A DNA stretch of 64,000 bases, taken from positions 62,001-126,000 of the forward strand of contig CAJTLG010000001.1 of the NCBI GenBank assembly GCA_910577395.1. The letters run 5' to 3'. The notes beneath the pieces are model-generated. The model was not told the DNA's origin and did no database searches. It worked only from the letters and a program-made list of their open reading frames with translations. The DNA comes from an uncultured Vampirovibrio sp. Lineage in GTDB: Bacteria > Cyanobacteriota > Vampirovibrionia > Gastranaerophilales > Gastranaerophilaceae. The position numbers and the translations under genes were made by a program. The first letter of the stretch is position 1; each line of letters opens with the position of its first letter. This document shows, in pieces, positions 34,188 to 43,344 of the stretch.

Positions 34188-34472
34188 ATCTGTTTCTGTC
34201 TAACTCCTGTTTTGATTATTATGTTTTCTTGACTTTCTTGATGTTTGTAATGTAAAACAAGTTAATTTAAAAATAACTCCCCCGTTAGGATAGTATCATT
34301 TGGCAATAGTATTCAAAAACCTGCTAACATTTATTGCTATGAAATAAATGTAACAAAACTGTAAATTTTTGTTTAAAATACACTTGTTAACTAGCAATTA
34401 TTATTTTATTTGTGTGTTATATTTCTTGTGGCCGTTACCAGCCGCATTTAAAGATATTTCTTTAGGAAGCAT
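34188..34472. other. Intergenic control region upstream of the 34473 gene
   Basis: About 285 bp with no convincing ORF. It holds a perfect inverted repeat ACATTTATT-7 nt-AATAAATGT (34327-34351) running directly into TGTAACAAAA (34349-34358), an element also found upstream of other genes here. AGGAAG precedes the ATG at 34473. No RNA gene recognised. Confidence 0.4.
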
Positions 34473-35600
34473 ATGAAGGTAAACAGCTTACAAAACGCAA
34501 ACATTAACAACAACATAAGAAATAATAAGAATGCAGCACAAATGCGTCATAATATTGTGCGCAATTTTAATAACTCAACACCTTCGTTTACAGGCGGAAT
34601 TGACCCTGCATCATGTATGGTTGATTTTTGGGCAGCAATAGCGCGTGGCGGGCTTGCGGCATCTTTTACTGTTCAGGATATGTTTGGAACGAATTTTCCA
34701 AGAACTTTTGCTGCGCTTGACAGAAACAAGGATTTGACCGGCAGAAACAATTATAAGGCGGCAGTTGAAGTTGCAATCCGTGAATTTACAACAGGCCCCA
34801 GTATGTTTGTTGTGCCGGCGCTCGTTCTTGCTGCAGCATCAAGGTTTTCAGGTGAGGCAAACAAGGTACCGACTGATAATATCGCATCGTTTAGTGACGT
34901 TATGAAAAATACAGTCAGCAGACTTTCAGAAAACGAATTTAAAAATATTGATTTTAAAACAATAGATGCAAGTGAAGCAAAAAATGCTTGTCAAATAATT
35001 AAAAAGGCATTCTATAAGGATACGTTTGAAAATATATTTAAACAGTATAATGCAGCAGGTAATGGCAAGGTCAACATAGATGAATATGTAGATTTAATGA
35101 TGCAGATTGAAAACCCGGATATACCCAAAAGAAACTTCTTCCAAAGCATGTTCAAGAAAAAAGTGCTTGTACTTGGAAAAGAAGTTGATTCTAAAGATGA
35201 AATCTTATCGCGCCTTTGTTCTAAATTTGCCGAAGATAAGAAAGTAAACACTGCTGATTGGGGGAATTTCCTAAAAACAAAAGTTACAGACAAAGGAAAA
35301 GAATTCCATATTGGCGATATTGCTACTGATATGAAAAACTTTACGGATGATTTTGTTAAAAATTATGTTGCAGCACAAAGAAAGGGTGCTGCAAATGTAT
35401 CAGGTAAATTTATTGAAAATTTCAAGGATATGCGTATAGGTTCAAGATTTATAACGAATGTTTTAATGGTTGTAGCCACAGGTTTATTTATGTCAATTAT
35501 TCCTAAATTATACACAAGAAACAAAACAAATCCTGAAACTGATGCAATTTATGCGCAGGTAAACCAACAAAGGAAAGGAGCTGTAAATGAAGATAAATAG
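34473..35600 (+). CDS. Lineage-type hypothetical with PSFTGG segment, degenerate EF-hand and C-terminal membrane helix
   Basis: A 375-aa protein. The Asn-rich N-terminus (residues 1-35) leads into STPSFTGG, an N-terminal signature I associate with many Gastranaerophilales proteins. Hydrophobic stretches occur near residues 45-65 and 105-125 (MFVVPALVLAAASRF); an EF-hand-like YNAAGNGKVNIDEYVDLM lies around residue 190; a membrane helix FITNVLMVVATGLFMSIIP is near 335. No enzyme motif seen. Perhaps an envelope or internal-membrane structural protein. It overlaps the similar next gene by 14 nt and both begin MK[VI]NSL, so they form a pair. Good Shine-Dalgarno (AGGAAG). Confidence 0.6.
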   Translation: MKVNSLQNANINNNIRNNKNAAQMRHNIVRNFNNSTPSFTGGIDPASCMVDFWAAIARGGLAASFTVQDMFGTNFPRTFAALDRNKDLTGRNNYKAAVEVAIREFTTGPSMFVVPALVLAAASRFSGEANKVPTDNIASFSDVMKNTVSRLSENEFKNIDFKTIDASEAKNACQIIKKAFYKDTFENIFKQYNAAGNGKVNIDEYVDLMMQIENPDIPKRNFFQSMFKKKVLVLGKEVDSKDEILSRLCSKFAEDKKVNTADWGNFLKTKVTDKGKEFHIGDIATDMKNFTDDFVKNYVAAQRKGAANVSGKFIENFKDMRIGSRFITNVLMVVATGLFMSIIPKLYTRNKTNPETDAIYAQVNQQRKGAVNEDK

Positions 35601-36582
35601 TCTGGCTCCTAAAATTGCAAATACTGCAAGAAACGGTTTGGCTAAGCTGGGTCAGCAGGTGCAAACTTCTGATAGTTTTTCATCAAAGTTAAACAAGTTT
35701 ACCGAAGGACGTGGCGTAAATTGTGCCAGAGGTGCATTTTTAGCCCTGGTATATAGCTGTACTCTTATCCCGAGATTTTTAAAGGCGCGTGATAACGATG
35801 AAAGAGCAGAAATTCTAAGACGTGATATTACGACACTTTTCACTATATGTTTTGGAATGAAAGCCATTAAAGCGGGTGCCTGCGCGCTTATGGGTAAAAA
35901 AGCAGGATTACCGTTAACCTTTACCAACATTCCGGAAAATGCAAATAAATTTCAAAAATTCCTTGGATTTTTCCAACAAAAAGGTACAACTGCATTTTCT
36001 GCTGAAGATATCACTGCAAATTATGCAAATATTGACGGCAAAGAAAGTATTACAAGATTTTTAAATTTCATAGACAAGAACAATGGAAATGTTGGTAAAG
36101 TCTTGACATTTGATAAGGCAAAACCTGCCGGCTTGTTTACCAAATCAACCGAAGACGGCGCATTAATTAAAGCCGCCAAAAAGCTTTTGGGGGAAGACTT
36201 CGATTTTACAAAACCGGGTAAGGAAATTATTGAAATAATTCAAAATACGGATGCAAAACATAGTGCTTTTGCAGATATTTCAGAAGCCCTTAAGAATACA
36301 GAAACAAACCCAATATCTAAATTTGCACAAGGTATTGGCGGAGTTTTTGAAACATTTTCTTTTGCTGCCGTTATCGGTCTTCTTGGTTTTGGGCTTCCGA
36401 AAATGAATGAAAAAATGACAAAAGATAAGTATTTTGGCAACGATGGCTCGTTAAAACAGCGTTACGAAAACCCTAATACAAAAGTTCCTTCTCGTACTTT
36501 AAATGCTTCAGGGGCTATGAATTCACTGGATAACAAGCAAAGAATGGTTTTCCAGCATTTTCTGGGGTCTTATAAAAAATAA
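35587..36582 (+). CDS. Hypothetical membrane-associated protein, partner of 34473-35600
   Basis: A 331-aa protein beginning MKINSLAPKIANTARNGLAK. Hydrophobic segments lie near residues 48-62 (GAFLALVYSCTLIP), 84-105 and 255-275 (FAAVIGLLGFGLP); the middle has a FLNFIDKNNGNVGKV stretch reminiscent of an EF-hand-type loop, and the C-terminus is polar (RYENPNTKVPSRTLNASG). No family recognised. Shares N-terminal start, size and layout (N-terminal helix, soluble middle, C-terminal helix) with the upstream gene, overlapping it by 14 nt with a strong AAAGGAG Shine-Dalgarno inside that gene's end: a two-gene operon whose products may interact. Ends one base before the convergent TPR gene. Confidence 0.6.
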   Translation: MKINSLAPKIANTARNGLAKLGQQVQTSDSFSSKLNKFTEGRGVNCARGAFLALVYSCTLIPRFLKARDNDERAEILRRDITTLFTICFGMKAIKAGACALMGKKAGLPLTFTNIPENANKFQKFLGFFQQKGTTAFSAEDITANYANIDGKESITRFLNFIDKNNGNVGKVLTFDKAKPAGLFTKSTEDGALIKAAKKLLGEDFDFTKPGKEIIEIIQNTDAKHSAFADISEALKNTETNPISKFAQGIGGVFETFSFAAVIGLLGFGLPKMNEKMTKDKYFGNDGSLKQRYENPNTKVPSRTLNASGAMNSLDNKQRMVFQHFLGSYKK

Positions 36583-37323
36583 TTACCCTACAATTTTAAG
36601 GCGTCTTTTTGTGTTGGATTTTTTGGAATATATCTCAACAATACGCCCTACGAGTGCTTTTGTCGTATCTGAATTTGGTTTTTTTGCAATATATTTTTTA
36701 TAGTATCTTACTGCAAAATATTTTCTTTCAAGCTTGTCAAAACATATGCCAAGGCCTAAATTTGCCCTAAAATAGCCAGGGTTTATTTTTAAGATTTGTT
36801 TGAAAACTCTTGCCGCCTCTTCAAACTCGCCCATTTGCATATATAATCCTGCCTTGTGATTGTAACATAGGATAAATTCCGGCTTTTCTTCCAATATTTT
36901 GTCATAAATCATAAGGGCAATATCGGGTTCTTCCAGAAGTTCATGGGTTATTGCAAGCTGTATTTGCGCATTAAGGTTTTTTGGATTTAATTTTATTGCC
37001 TTATGGAAACACCCCAAGGCTTTACATGGTTCCGCATTTAAGAGGTAATTTATCCCAAGTTCATAATAAATATCAAAATCTACCTTTTTTTTAGGTTTGA
37101 TTTGCCTGCTTATTTTATTTGCATTATTCAGATGTTTTATTGCTTTTTCGTATTCCCCAAGCCCCTTATACGCTTTTGATATACCAATGTAAGCTGCAGG
37201 ATTATTTTTATTTTGAAACATTGAACTTAAATATGCGTTGAGAGCATTTTTATAGTTTTTTTGTTTCATAAAATTTTCTGCTGCTTTTGTTTGGGTATTA
37301 TAATTTAAAGCTTCTTTTATCAT
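36583..37323 (-). CDS. TPR-repeat protein
   Basis: A 246-aa protein with about five to six tetratricopeptide repeats: ALNAYLSSMFQNKNNPAAYIG, YEKAIKHLNNANKISRQ, CKALGCFHKAIKLNPKNLNAQ, DIALMIYDKILEEKPEF, FEEAARVFKQILKINPGYF. It ends with a basic tail (SKKSNTKRRLKIVG). No signal peptide. Probably a scaffold protein. AGAGGAG precedes the ATG; monocistronic and divergent from the MscS gene. Confidence 0.82.
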   Translation of the reverse strand: MIKEALNYNTQTKAAENFMKQKNYKNALNAYLSSMFQNKNNPAAYIGISKAYKGLGEYEKAIKHLNNANKISRQIKPKKKVDFDIYYELGINYLLNAEPCKALGCFHKAIKLNPKNLNAQIQLAITHELLEEPDIALMIYDKILEEKPEFILCYNHKAGLYMQMGEFEEAARVFKQILKINPGYFRANLGLGICFDKLERKYFAVRYYKKYIAKKPNSDTTKALVGRIVEIYSKKSNTKRRLKIVG

Positions 37324-37460
37324 AAACTCCTCTTTAATTAAGAGTTTATCTTTTTTTAGAAAGCATTTGATTAGCCTTTTGGTTGAAATTTATCTAAATC
37401 TGCGGGATTAATTTTTTACTGTATGTAGTATAATCTCTTAAAAGACCTTAGGAGAAAATA

Positions 37461-38285
37461 ATGGAAACAATACTGGGTAAAATAAACATGGCTTTGCTTT
37501 TTAAGATTTTACTTGAAATAGTCCTGCTTTGTGCTGCGCTCAATATATCAAATTTTTTAATTAACAATATTTTTAAGAAAATTTCACTTAAACTTCGGGA
37601 TTTAGAAACCAAAAAACAATATAATACCCTCCGTCTGATTTTACTCTCAGTTGCAGGCACCATTGTTTTTCTTTTCTTTGGCACCAATATTTTGCAGGAT
37701 ATGGGTATTGACATGAAGCCGATTCTTGCAACGGCCGGAGTATTTGGTATTGCAATAGGTTTTGGCGCAAAAAGATTTGTTGAAGATGTAATATCCGGGT
37801 TAAATATACTTTTAACCGGCCAAGTGCGTGTCGGAGATGTTGTTATAATATCCGGAACTGAAGGCACTGTTGAGAGGGTTACTATTACAATGATTGTATT
37901 AAGGTCTGCCGACGGAACACTTCATTTTATACGAAACGGCCTTATAGATAGAATTTCAAACAGAACAAGGACATTTGCTTATGCGGTTTTTGATATAACT
38001 GTTGCATACAAAGAAGATATAAAACACGTTATAGAGGTTTTAAAAAATCTTGGTGAAGAATTTAAAAATGACCCATACTATAAAAACCATGTACTTGAAG
38101 ATATTGAAGTTTTGGGCTTAGATAGTTTTCTTGATAGCTCTATTCTTTTAAAATGCAAGATTAAAACTACTCCTCAATCACAATGGGAGGTTAAAAGGAA
38201 GTTTAATCTTTTAATAAAAGAAAAATTTGATGAATTGGGAATTGAAATACCATTTCCGCAAGTGGTTGTAACACAAGCGGAATAG
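37461..38285 (+). CDS. mscS: MscS-type small-conductance mechanosensitive channel
   Basis: Inner-membrane channel releasing solutes on hypo-osmotic shock. About three membrane helices; the pore-lining third helix and following signature are GVFGIAIGFGAKRFVEDVISG followed by LLTGQVRVGDVV, with the beta domain IISGTEGTVERVTITMIVLRSADGT and FIRNGLIDRISN. The C-terminal alpha/beta domain (DITVAYKEDIKHVIEVLKNLG to the end) is complete. 274 aa, usual for YggB-type channels. Good AGGAGA Shine-Dalgarno. Confidence 0.92.
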   Translation: METILGKINMALLFKILLEIVLLCAALNISNFLINNIFKKISLKLRDLETKKQYNTLRLILLSVAGTIVFLFFGTNILQDMGIDMKPILATAGVFGIAIGFGAKRFVEDVISGLNILLTGQVRVGDVVIISGTEGTVERVTITMIVLRSADGTLHFIRNGLIDRISNRTRTFAYAVFDITVAYKEDIKHVIEVLKNLGEEFKNDPYYKNHVLEDIEVLGLDSFLDSSILLKCKIKTTPQSQWEVKRKFNLLIKEKFDELGIEIPFPQVVVTQAE

Positions 38286-38302
38286 TATTTGCTTTATTTG
38301 TA

Positions 38303-39196
38303 TTAGGATGCATTAAAGAAAATGTTGTGCAATTCTTTTAGATATTCTTTGTCTGCATTTGGAACAGCTTCTAAATCTATGACGCCATCCAGTTCTTTGG
38401 AATTTTCTTCATTATCATATATCATTTTAAGTGAATTTTTATTATCAGTAATTTGTCCGGCATCCATTGCAACGTAAGTTGTTGCTATCTCAGTTTTGTC
38501 TAAAAACCCGTCACTGTTTATGTCTTGATTTGCAAATATATCTGCAAGGTTGCCGCTGTATTGAGTAATCGTATTTTGCCAAGCATCTTCCACGGCTTCA
38601 TCAATTTCGCTTTGTGTCGGATCTTTGCCTTTCTGAGCCGAGTAATGTAATACGAAGACCTCTTCTGCTAACTGTTTTTGAGTACTTTCATTGGTGGCCC
38701 TAAAGAATGCAAGCTGGGTTTCTTGGAATTCGGCAAAATCAATTTTGCCATTTTTTTCACCTTTGTCGTTTGCTTTTATGTCCTGTTCTGCAAGCTGAAG
38801 CACGGTTTCCTTATAAAGCTCCGCTTTTTCATTGCCGTCTGCTGATTTAAATATATCCGGGTTTGCAAAGGCGAAATATTGGTCTGTTTCGGGGTTATAA
38901 CCACTGTTGTCTTTTATACCGTATGTTTGGGCATCTTGATACTGATACAATGCCTTTTGCTTTTCTAAAAGTTCCTTGTAAGTATTTTCGTAGTTTTGAT
39001 TTTCGGGCGCATTTTCTTCTTTGGTGTCAAAAAGCGTCAAAGAGCCGCCTGCATGTATAAGGTTTGGATTTTCAATATTGTTTTCTTTTGCTATCTCAAG
39101 AGCCTTGCTGTATGCTTCGGAGCCACTTAGCCCATAATATTCCTGGGCTATTTTTGTAAGTGTATCACCGCTTTGAATAGTGTAATTAACAGACAT
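38303..39196 (-). CDS. LysM and EF-hand domain protein
   Basis: A 297-aa protein with an N-terminal LysM domain (YTIQSGDTLTKIAQEYYGLSG through NPNLIHAGGSLTLF, residues 5-55) and a helical part carrying two EF-hand loops: NDKGEKNGKIDFAEFQ (about residue 150) and NQDINSDGFLDKTEIA (about 225), the second canonical DxNxDG..D..E; a third NKNSLKMIYDNEENSKELDGVIDLEA is degenerate. No signal peptide. LysM binds peptidoglycan or chitin-like glycans; calcium binding is likely. LysM plus EF-hand is common in this lineage as far as I recall; the role is unknown, perhaps periplasmic or secreted by a leaderless route. AAAGG upstream of the ATG. Confidence 0.8.
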   Translation of the reverse strand: MSVNYTIQSGDTLTKIAQEYYGLSGSEAYSKALEIAKENNIENPNLIHAGGSLTLFDTKEENAPENQNYENTYKELLEKQKALYQYQDAQTYGIKDNSGYNPETDQYFAFANPDIFKSADGNEKAELYKETVLQLAEQDIKANDKGEKNGKIDFAEFQETQLAFFRATNESTQKQLAEEVFVLHYSAQKGKDPTQSEIDEAVEDAWQNTITQYSGNLADIFANQDINSDGFLDKTEIATTYVAMDAGQITDNKNSLKMIYDNEENSKELDGVIDLEAVPNADKEYLKELHNIFFNAS

Positions 39197-39326
39197 TGTT
39201 GTTCACTGCCTTTCTTCTTTTGATTTTTTAGTTGCAAATATATACTTTATACATCATGTGTATATAAAAAAACGAATTTTTTGAATGAATTTCAGAATTT
39301 TTGATTTTATTTACAAAACTTAAAAT

Positions 39327-39365
39327 AAAATCCGCCCGTTTTAAAAAAAAGGGGGGGCGGATTTT
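39327..39365 (-). terminator. Terminator downstream of pepA
   Basis: AAAATCCGCCC (39327-39337) and GGGCGGATTTT (39355-39365) are perfect 11-nt complements around a loop with A8 and G-runs; on the minus strand a T-rich stretch follows. It is 20 nt past the pepA stop. Confidence 0.75.
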
Positions 39366-39385
39366 GAATATGATAATTTTTTGCA

Positions 39386-40846
39386 CTATTTTGTAATATG
39401 CTGTATAAGGGTTCTTACCATTGCAGCTGTAGCACCTTTATTTAGCTCTTTATATGGTTTATCTAAGAAAGCTGTTCCTGCTATATCAAGGTGGGCCCAT
39501 TTTTTAGAATTGGTAAAGTTTGATAAAAATCTTGCCGCAACGCTTGCGCCTGCGTATCTTGAACCGGTGTTGCGCATATCTGCGATATCGGATTTTAGGT
39601 TATCCTGCATATCATCTAATATTGGCATTTGCCAAAGTGTTTCGCCAATTTCTTTTCCGTCTTCTATGATTTCGTTTATAAAATCATCATTGTTGCCCAT
39701 AATTCCTGTTATTGTGTTGCCAAGCGCCACAATAACGGCACCTGTCAATGTTGCAACATCAATTACTTCATCAACATTTAATTCATCCGCATAAGCTAAA
39801 ACATCAGCAAGCGTTAAACGTCCTTCGGCATCTGTGTTATCAACCTCAATAGTTTTACCGTTTTTAGCAATCAATACATCCCCCACTTTGTAGCTGCTGC
39901 CTGATGGCATATTTTCACAAAGTGCGGATAAAATATGTACTTCAACATCGGGTTTTAATTTTGATATTGCTTTTGCTACCCCTAAAACACAGGCGCAGCC
40001 GGACATATCAGTTTTCATTGTAAGCATTGAAGCCGGCGGTTTAATATCCAGACCTCCTGAATCAAATGTGATGCCTTTACCTATTATTGCAATTTTTTTC
40101 TTTATTTCGCCTGAGGGTGTGTATTTTAAATGAATAAATTTTGGCTCTTGCACGCTTCCTTGTCCAACAGCAAGAAATGCATTGAAATTCATAGTTTTAA
40201 GTTCGTCTTTTCCAAATACTTTAATTTCAAGCCCTCCTTCGTTTGCGATATCTTTAGCGATATCTGAAATTTTTGAAGGTGTTGCAAATTCAGCAGGTTC
40301 GGAAATTAAATCTTTTGTAAAATTCATGGCTTCTCCTGCAATTTTAGCTTTTTCAACTGCAGGGGTGAATTTTTCAACCTTTTCGGATAATATTTCTATA
40401 ATATTTATTTTTTCTTCATTTTTCTTTGTTTTGTATTTATCAAAATCGTATTGACCCATAATGGCGCCCAGGACTGTATTATATGCAATCTTGCAGCAAC
40501 ACAAAGAACCGTTATTTTGAATATTAAAAGCCGCAATTTTATTTTTACTTAATTTTTCCACTGTTTTAATGGTTTTTGCGGCTGCCTCTCTTACCTTGTT
40601 TGTATTGAATTCTTCTTTTTTACCAAGGCCAAGTGCCACAATTTTAATCCCGTTTGTCGGGAATGAAAATGTTTCAAGGTATTTTCCCTTAAAGCCTTCA
40701 ATTTCAAGAATGTCTTTTGAAATTGTACCATTAAATTTTTCATCCAATCCTTTCTGGATGCTGTTTAGGTTTTTATCATCTTCAAAAAAGCCTGTAATAA
40801 TTACATCTGCCTGCATTTCTGCAGGGTTTTTAACAAAAATTTCCAT
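39386..40846 (-). CDS. pepA: Leucyl aminopeptidase (M17)
   Basis: Cytosolic zinc/manganese aminopeptidase, 486 aa, hexameric. The catalytic C-terminal domain has IGKGITFDSGGLDIKPPASM (Lys and first Asp ligand), MKTDMSGCACVLGV, and NTDAEGRLTLADVLAYA (Asp/Glu ligands and Arg), followed by TLTGAVIVALG; the N-terminal domain is the variable macro-like part. GGAG precedes the ATG. Followed by its own terminator; the trmFO stop is 44 nt upstream in the same direction, so the two may be co-transcribed. Confidence 0.93.
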   Translation of the reverse strand: MEIFVKNPAEMQADVIITGFFEDDKNLNSIQKGLDEKFNGTISKDILEIEGFKGKYLETFSFPTNGIKIVALGLGKKEEFNTNKVREAAAKTIKTVEKLSKNKIAAFNIQNNGSLCCCKIAYNTVLGAIMGQYDFDKYKTKKNEEKINIIEILSEKVEKFTPAVEKAKIAGEAMNFTKDLISEPAEFATPSKISDIAKDIANEGGLEIKVFGKDELKTMNFNAFLAVGQGSVQEPKFIHLKYTPSGEIKKKIAIIGKGITFDSGGLDIKPPASMLTMKTDMSGCACVLGVAKAISKLKPDVEVHILSALCENMPSGSSYKVGDVLIAKNGKTIEVDNTDAEGRLTLADVLAYADELNVDEVIDVATLTGAVIVALGNTITGIMGNNDDFINEIIEDGKEIGETLWQMPILDDMQDNLKSDIADMRNTGSRYAGASVAARFLSNFTNSKKWAHLDIAGTAFLDKPYKELNKGATAAMVRTLIQHITK

Positions 40847-40890
40847 AAAACTGCTCCGTTTTTTCTGTACTTATAATTTCAACTTATATG

Positions 40891-42228
40891 TTATAGCATA
40901 TTTTTCAAATTATTAATATATTCAATTGCACGATTTAAATATAAAGTATTTTTTTCTTCTTTATTTTTTCTTACGTGGCGGGGCATTTCCATATCTTCAA
41001 TTATTCCCCAATTGGAATTTATCGGTTGAAAATTTTTGTGTTCAGGATAAGTGATGTAGTTTACCAAGGCACCAAGCATACATTTGGCCTTGAGCTCTAA
41101 AAGAGGTTTATTGCATAAATATCTTTCAATATTAATAGCCGCAAGAAGCCCTGTAGCTATACTTTCATTGTACCCTTCCACCCCGGTAAGTTGCCCTGCA
41201 AAGAAAAGTTCCGGCCTATTTTTTGCTTGCAGTGTTTTGTTTAAAATTTTTGGGCTGTTTATAAATGTATTAGCATGCATTACACCATAGCGTGTGATTT
41301 CTGCATTTTCAAGCCCAGGGATTGATTTTATAAGCCGCTTTTGTTCTCCCCATTTCAAATTTGTTTGAAATCCTACAAGGTTGTATAAATTTGCCTCTTT
41401 ATCATCTTGACGGAGCTGTACAACGGCGTAAAACTGTTGTTTTTTAAAACGTGTTTCATCTTCCGGGGTAAATTTTCTTCTGTCAAAAAGCCCCACAGGT
41501 TTCATTGGGCCAAATCTGAGAGTATCAATACCCCTTTTTGCCATAGCTTCAACAGGCATGCATCCTTCAAAATATTTTGCCTCAAATTTCTTTAATTCAA
41601 TAGTTTCGGCATTTACCAGTATTTCGTAAAATTTTTCATATTCTTCTTTTGTCATTGGGCAGTTTATAAAATCAGCTTCACCTTTATTCCACCTTGCCGC
41701 ATAAAATGCTTTATTAAAATCTATGCTGTCTTTTTTAACTATTGGTGCGATTGCATCAAAAAAACTGAAATGTTCTTCACCAAATGTTTTTTTGATTTCT
41801 TCGCATAATAGGGCGCTTGTCAAGGGGCCTGTGGCTAAAAGTGTTATTCCGTCAGGAATTTTATCGACTTCTTTATTTATAATTTCTATACTTTGATTAT
41901 TTTTTATTGCTTTTGTAACAGCACTGCTAAATCCAAATCTATCTATAGATAAAGAATTTCCGGAAGGTACAGAATGTTCTTTTGCAAAACGGATTAAATT
42001 TGACCCTAACGTTTCAATTTCATGTTTTAAAAGACCGCTTGCAGAGGTTGTGGCTATGCTCCCAAGGCTGTTGGAGCATACAAATTCTGCAAAATCAGAA
42101 CCGGTATGGGCACCTGTTTGTTTTTTTGGGCGCATTTCATAAAGTCTTACCTTATACCCCTTATTTGCAAGATATAACGCAGCTTCTGAACCTGCAAGCC
42201 CCCCGCCTACTATATTAATCTTTTCCAT
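40891..42228 (-). CDS. trmFO: Methylenetetrahydrofolate-tRNA-(uracil-5-)-methyltransferase TrmFO
   Basis: Folate- and FAD-dependent enzyme making m5U54 in the tRNA T-loop. The FAD-binding NIVGGGLAGSEAALYLANKG opens the protein, FVCSNSLGS and YFEGCMPVEAMAKRG carry the two conserved Cys of the family, FGPMKPVGL and FFAGQLTGVEGYNESIATGL are family signatures. 445 aa is normal. GGAG lies 7 nt before the ATG. Divergent from rlmN with only 33 bp between the two start codons. Confidence 0.94.
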   Translation of the reverse strand: MEKINIVGGGLAGSEAALYLANKGYKVRLYEMRPKKQTGAHTGSDFAEFVCSNSLGSIATTSASGLLKHEIETLGSNLIRFAKEHSVPSGNSLSIDRFGFSSAVTKAIKNNQSIEIINKEVDKIPDGITLLATGPLTSALLCEEIKKTFGEEHFSFFDAIAPIVKKDSIDFNKAFYAARWNKGEADFINCPMTKEEYEKFYEILVNAETIELKKFEAKYFEGCMPVEAMAKRGIDTLRFGPMKPVGLFDRRKFTPEDETRFKKQQFYAVVQLRQDDKEANLYNLVGFQTNLKWGEQKRLIKSIPGLENAEITRYGVMHANTFINSPKILNKTLQAKNRPELFFAGQLTGVEGYNESIATGLLAAINIERYLCNKPLLELKAKCMLGALVNYITYPEHKNFQPINSNWGIIEDMEMPRHVRKNKEEKNTLYLNRAIEYINNLKNML

Positions 42229-42261
42229 TAAATTTCTCCAAAAACGAACTAAAATTATTTT

Positions 42262-43344
42262 ATGTTAAAATTCAATATTATGAAACCCGTTAATGAAATA
42301 TTGAATAACAATAAAGAAAAACTTCGTCTCACAGGTCTTTCAAAAGAAGAACTTGAAAACATGGCTTTAGCTTTTGGTGAAAAAAAATTTCGGGCTTCGC
42401 AAATTGCATCCTGGCTCTATATTAAATCCGTTTCAAGTTTTGAAGAAATGACAGATATAAAAAAGGATTTTCGGGAAAAATTATCTCAAAATGCCATTAT
42501 TACCGATATTAAGATTAAAACTAAACAAATAAGCACAGACGGCACACTGAAGTATTTGCTTGAATTTAAAGACGGAAATACGGCAGAGTGTGTGCTTATG
42601 CGCTTTGATAATCGTGCAAATCTTACTGCTTGTGTAAGCTCGCAAATTGGCTGTGCTATGGGTTGCAAATTTTGCGCTACCGGGCAGAGAGGATTTATCA
42701 GAAACCTTGAGCCTTATGAAATTTTAGAACAGATTTTAACAATTCAAAGGGATACCGGTTTAAAGGTTACAAATGTTGTATTTATGGGGCAAGGTGAACC
42801 TTTTAATAATTATCAAAATATGATGAAGGCAATAAAGCTTATTAATGATTGTCTTATGATTGGCATAAGACGTATAACGGTATCCACCTGTGGAATTGTG
42901 CCAAAAATTGTTCAAATAGCTGAAGAAGAGCTTGTACCCACACTTGCGATATCTCTTCATGCGCCGAATTCTATACTGCGCAAACAAATTATGCCGGTTG
43001 AAATACGCCACAATATTGAAGATTTAAAAAAAGCCTTAAAGTTTTATACAGAAAAGACAGGTAAAAGGGTAACTTTGGAATATATATTAATTGGAAAGTT
43101 GAATGATACGAAAGAGTGTGCTGCAGAACTTGCACACTTTATGAAGGATTTAAAATGTAATGTAAATCTTATCCCGTATAACCCGGTGAGTTTCTGTCCA
43201 GAATTTAAAAAACCTGATAAAAAGAATATTATGAAATTTAAGTATATACTTGAAACATCAGGCAAAAAGGTAACAGTCAGGCTTGAAAGAGGGGCAGATA
43301 TTGATGCCGCTTGCGGTCAATTAAGGGGCAAGGTTGAGAGGTAA
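42262..43344 (+). CDS. rlmN: 23S rRNA / tRNA adenine-C2 methyltransferase RlmN
   Basis: Radical-SAM enzyme methylating A2503 of 23S rRNA (and A37 of some tRNAs). The Fe-S motif CAMGCKFC lies within SSQIGCAMGCKFCATGQRGF, followed by MGQGEPFNN; the catalytic C-terminal Cys is in DIDAACGQLRG and the other in the N-terminal ECVLMR segment region. 360 aa, normal. The ATG at 42262 has no Shine-Dalgarno; TAAAAT (42250-42255) ends 6 nt before it, suggesting a leaderless mRNA. An alternative Met at 42280 also lacks a ribosome-binding site. The 3' end overlaps the convergent CDF gene by 24 nt. Confidence 0.94.
   Translation: MLKFNIMKPVNEILNNNKEKLRLTGLSKEELENMALAFGEKKFRASQIASWLYIKSVSSFEEMTDIKKDFREKLSQNAIITDIKIKTKQISTDGTLKYLLEFKDGNTAECVLMRFDNRANLTACVSSQIGCAMGCKFCATGQRGFIRNLEPYEILEQILTIQRDTGLKVTNVVFMGQGEPFNNYQNMMKAIKLINDCLMIGIRRITVSTCGIVPKIVQIAEEELVPTLAISLHAPNSILRKQIMPVEIRHNIEDLKKALKFYTEKTGKRVTLEYILIGKLNDTKECAAELAHFMKDLKCNVNLIPYNPVSFCPEFKKPDKKNIMKFKYILETSGKKVTVRLERGADIDAACGQLRGKVER

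Noticed and set aside
39338..39354. A8-G7 run near pepA as a second phase-variation tract
   Set aside because: It lies in the loop of the pepA terminator, not in a coding sequence.
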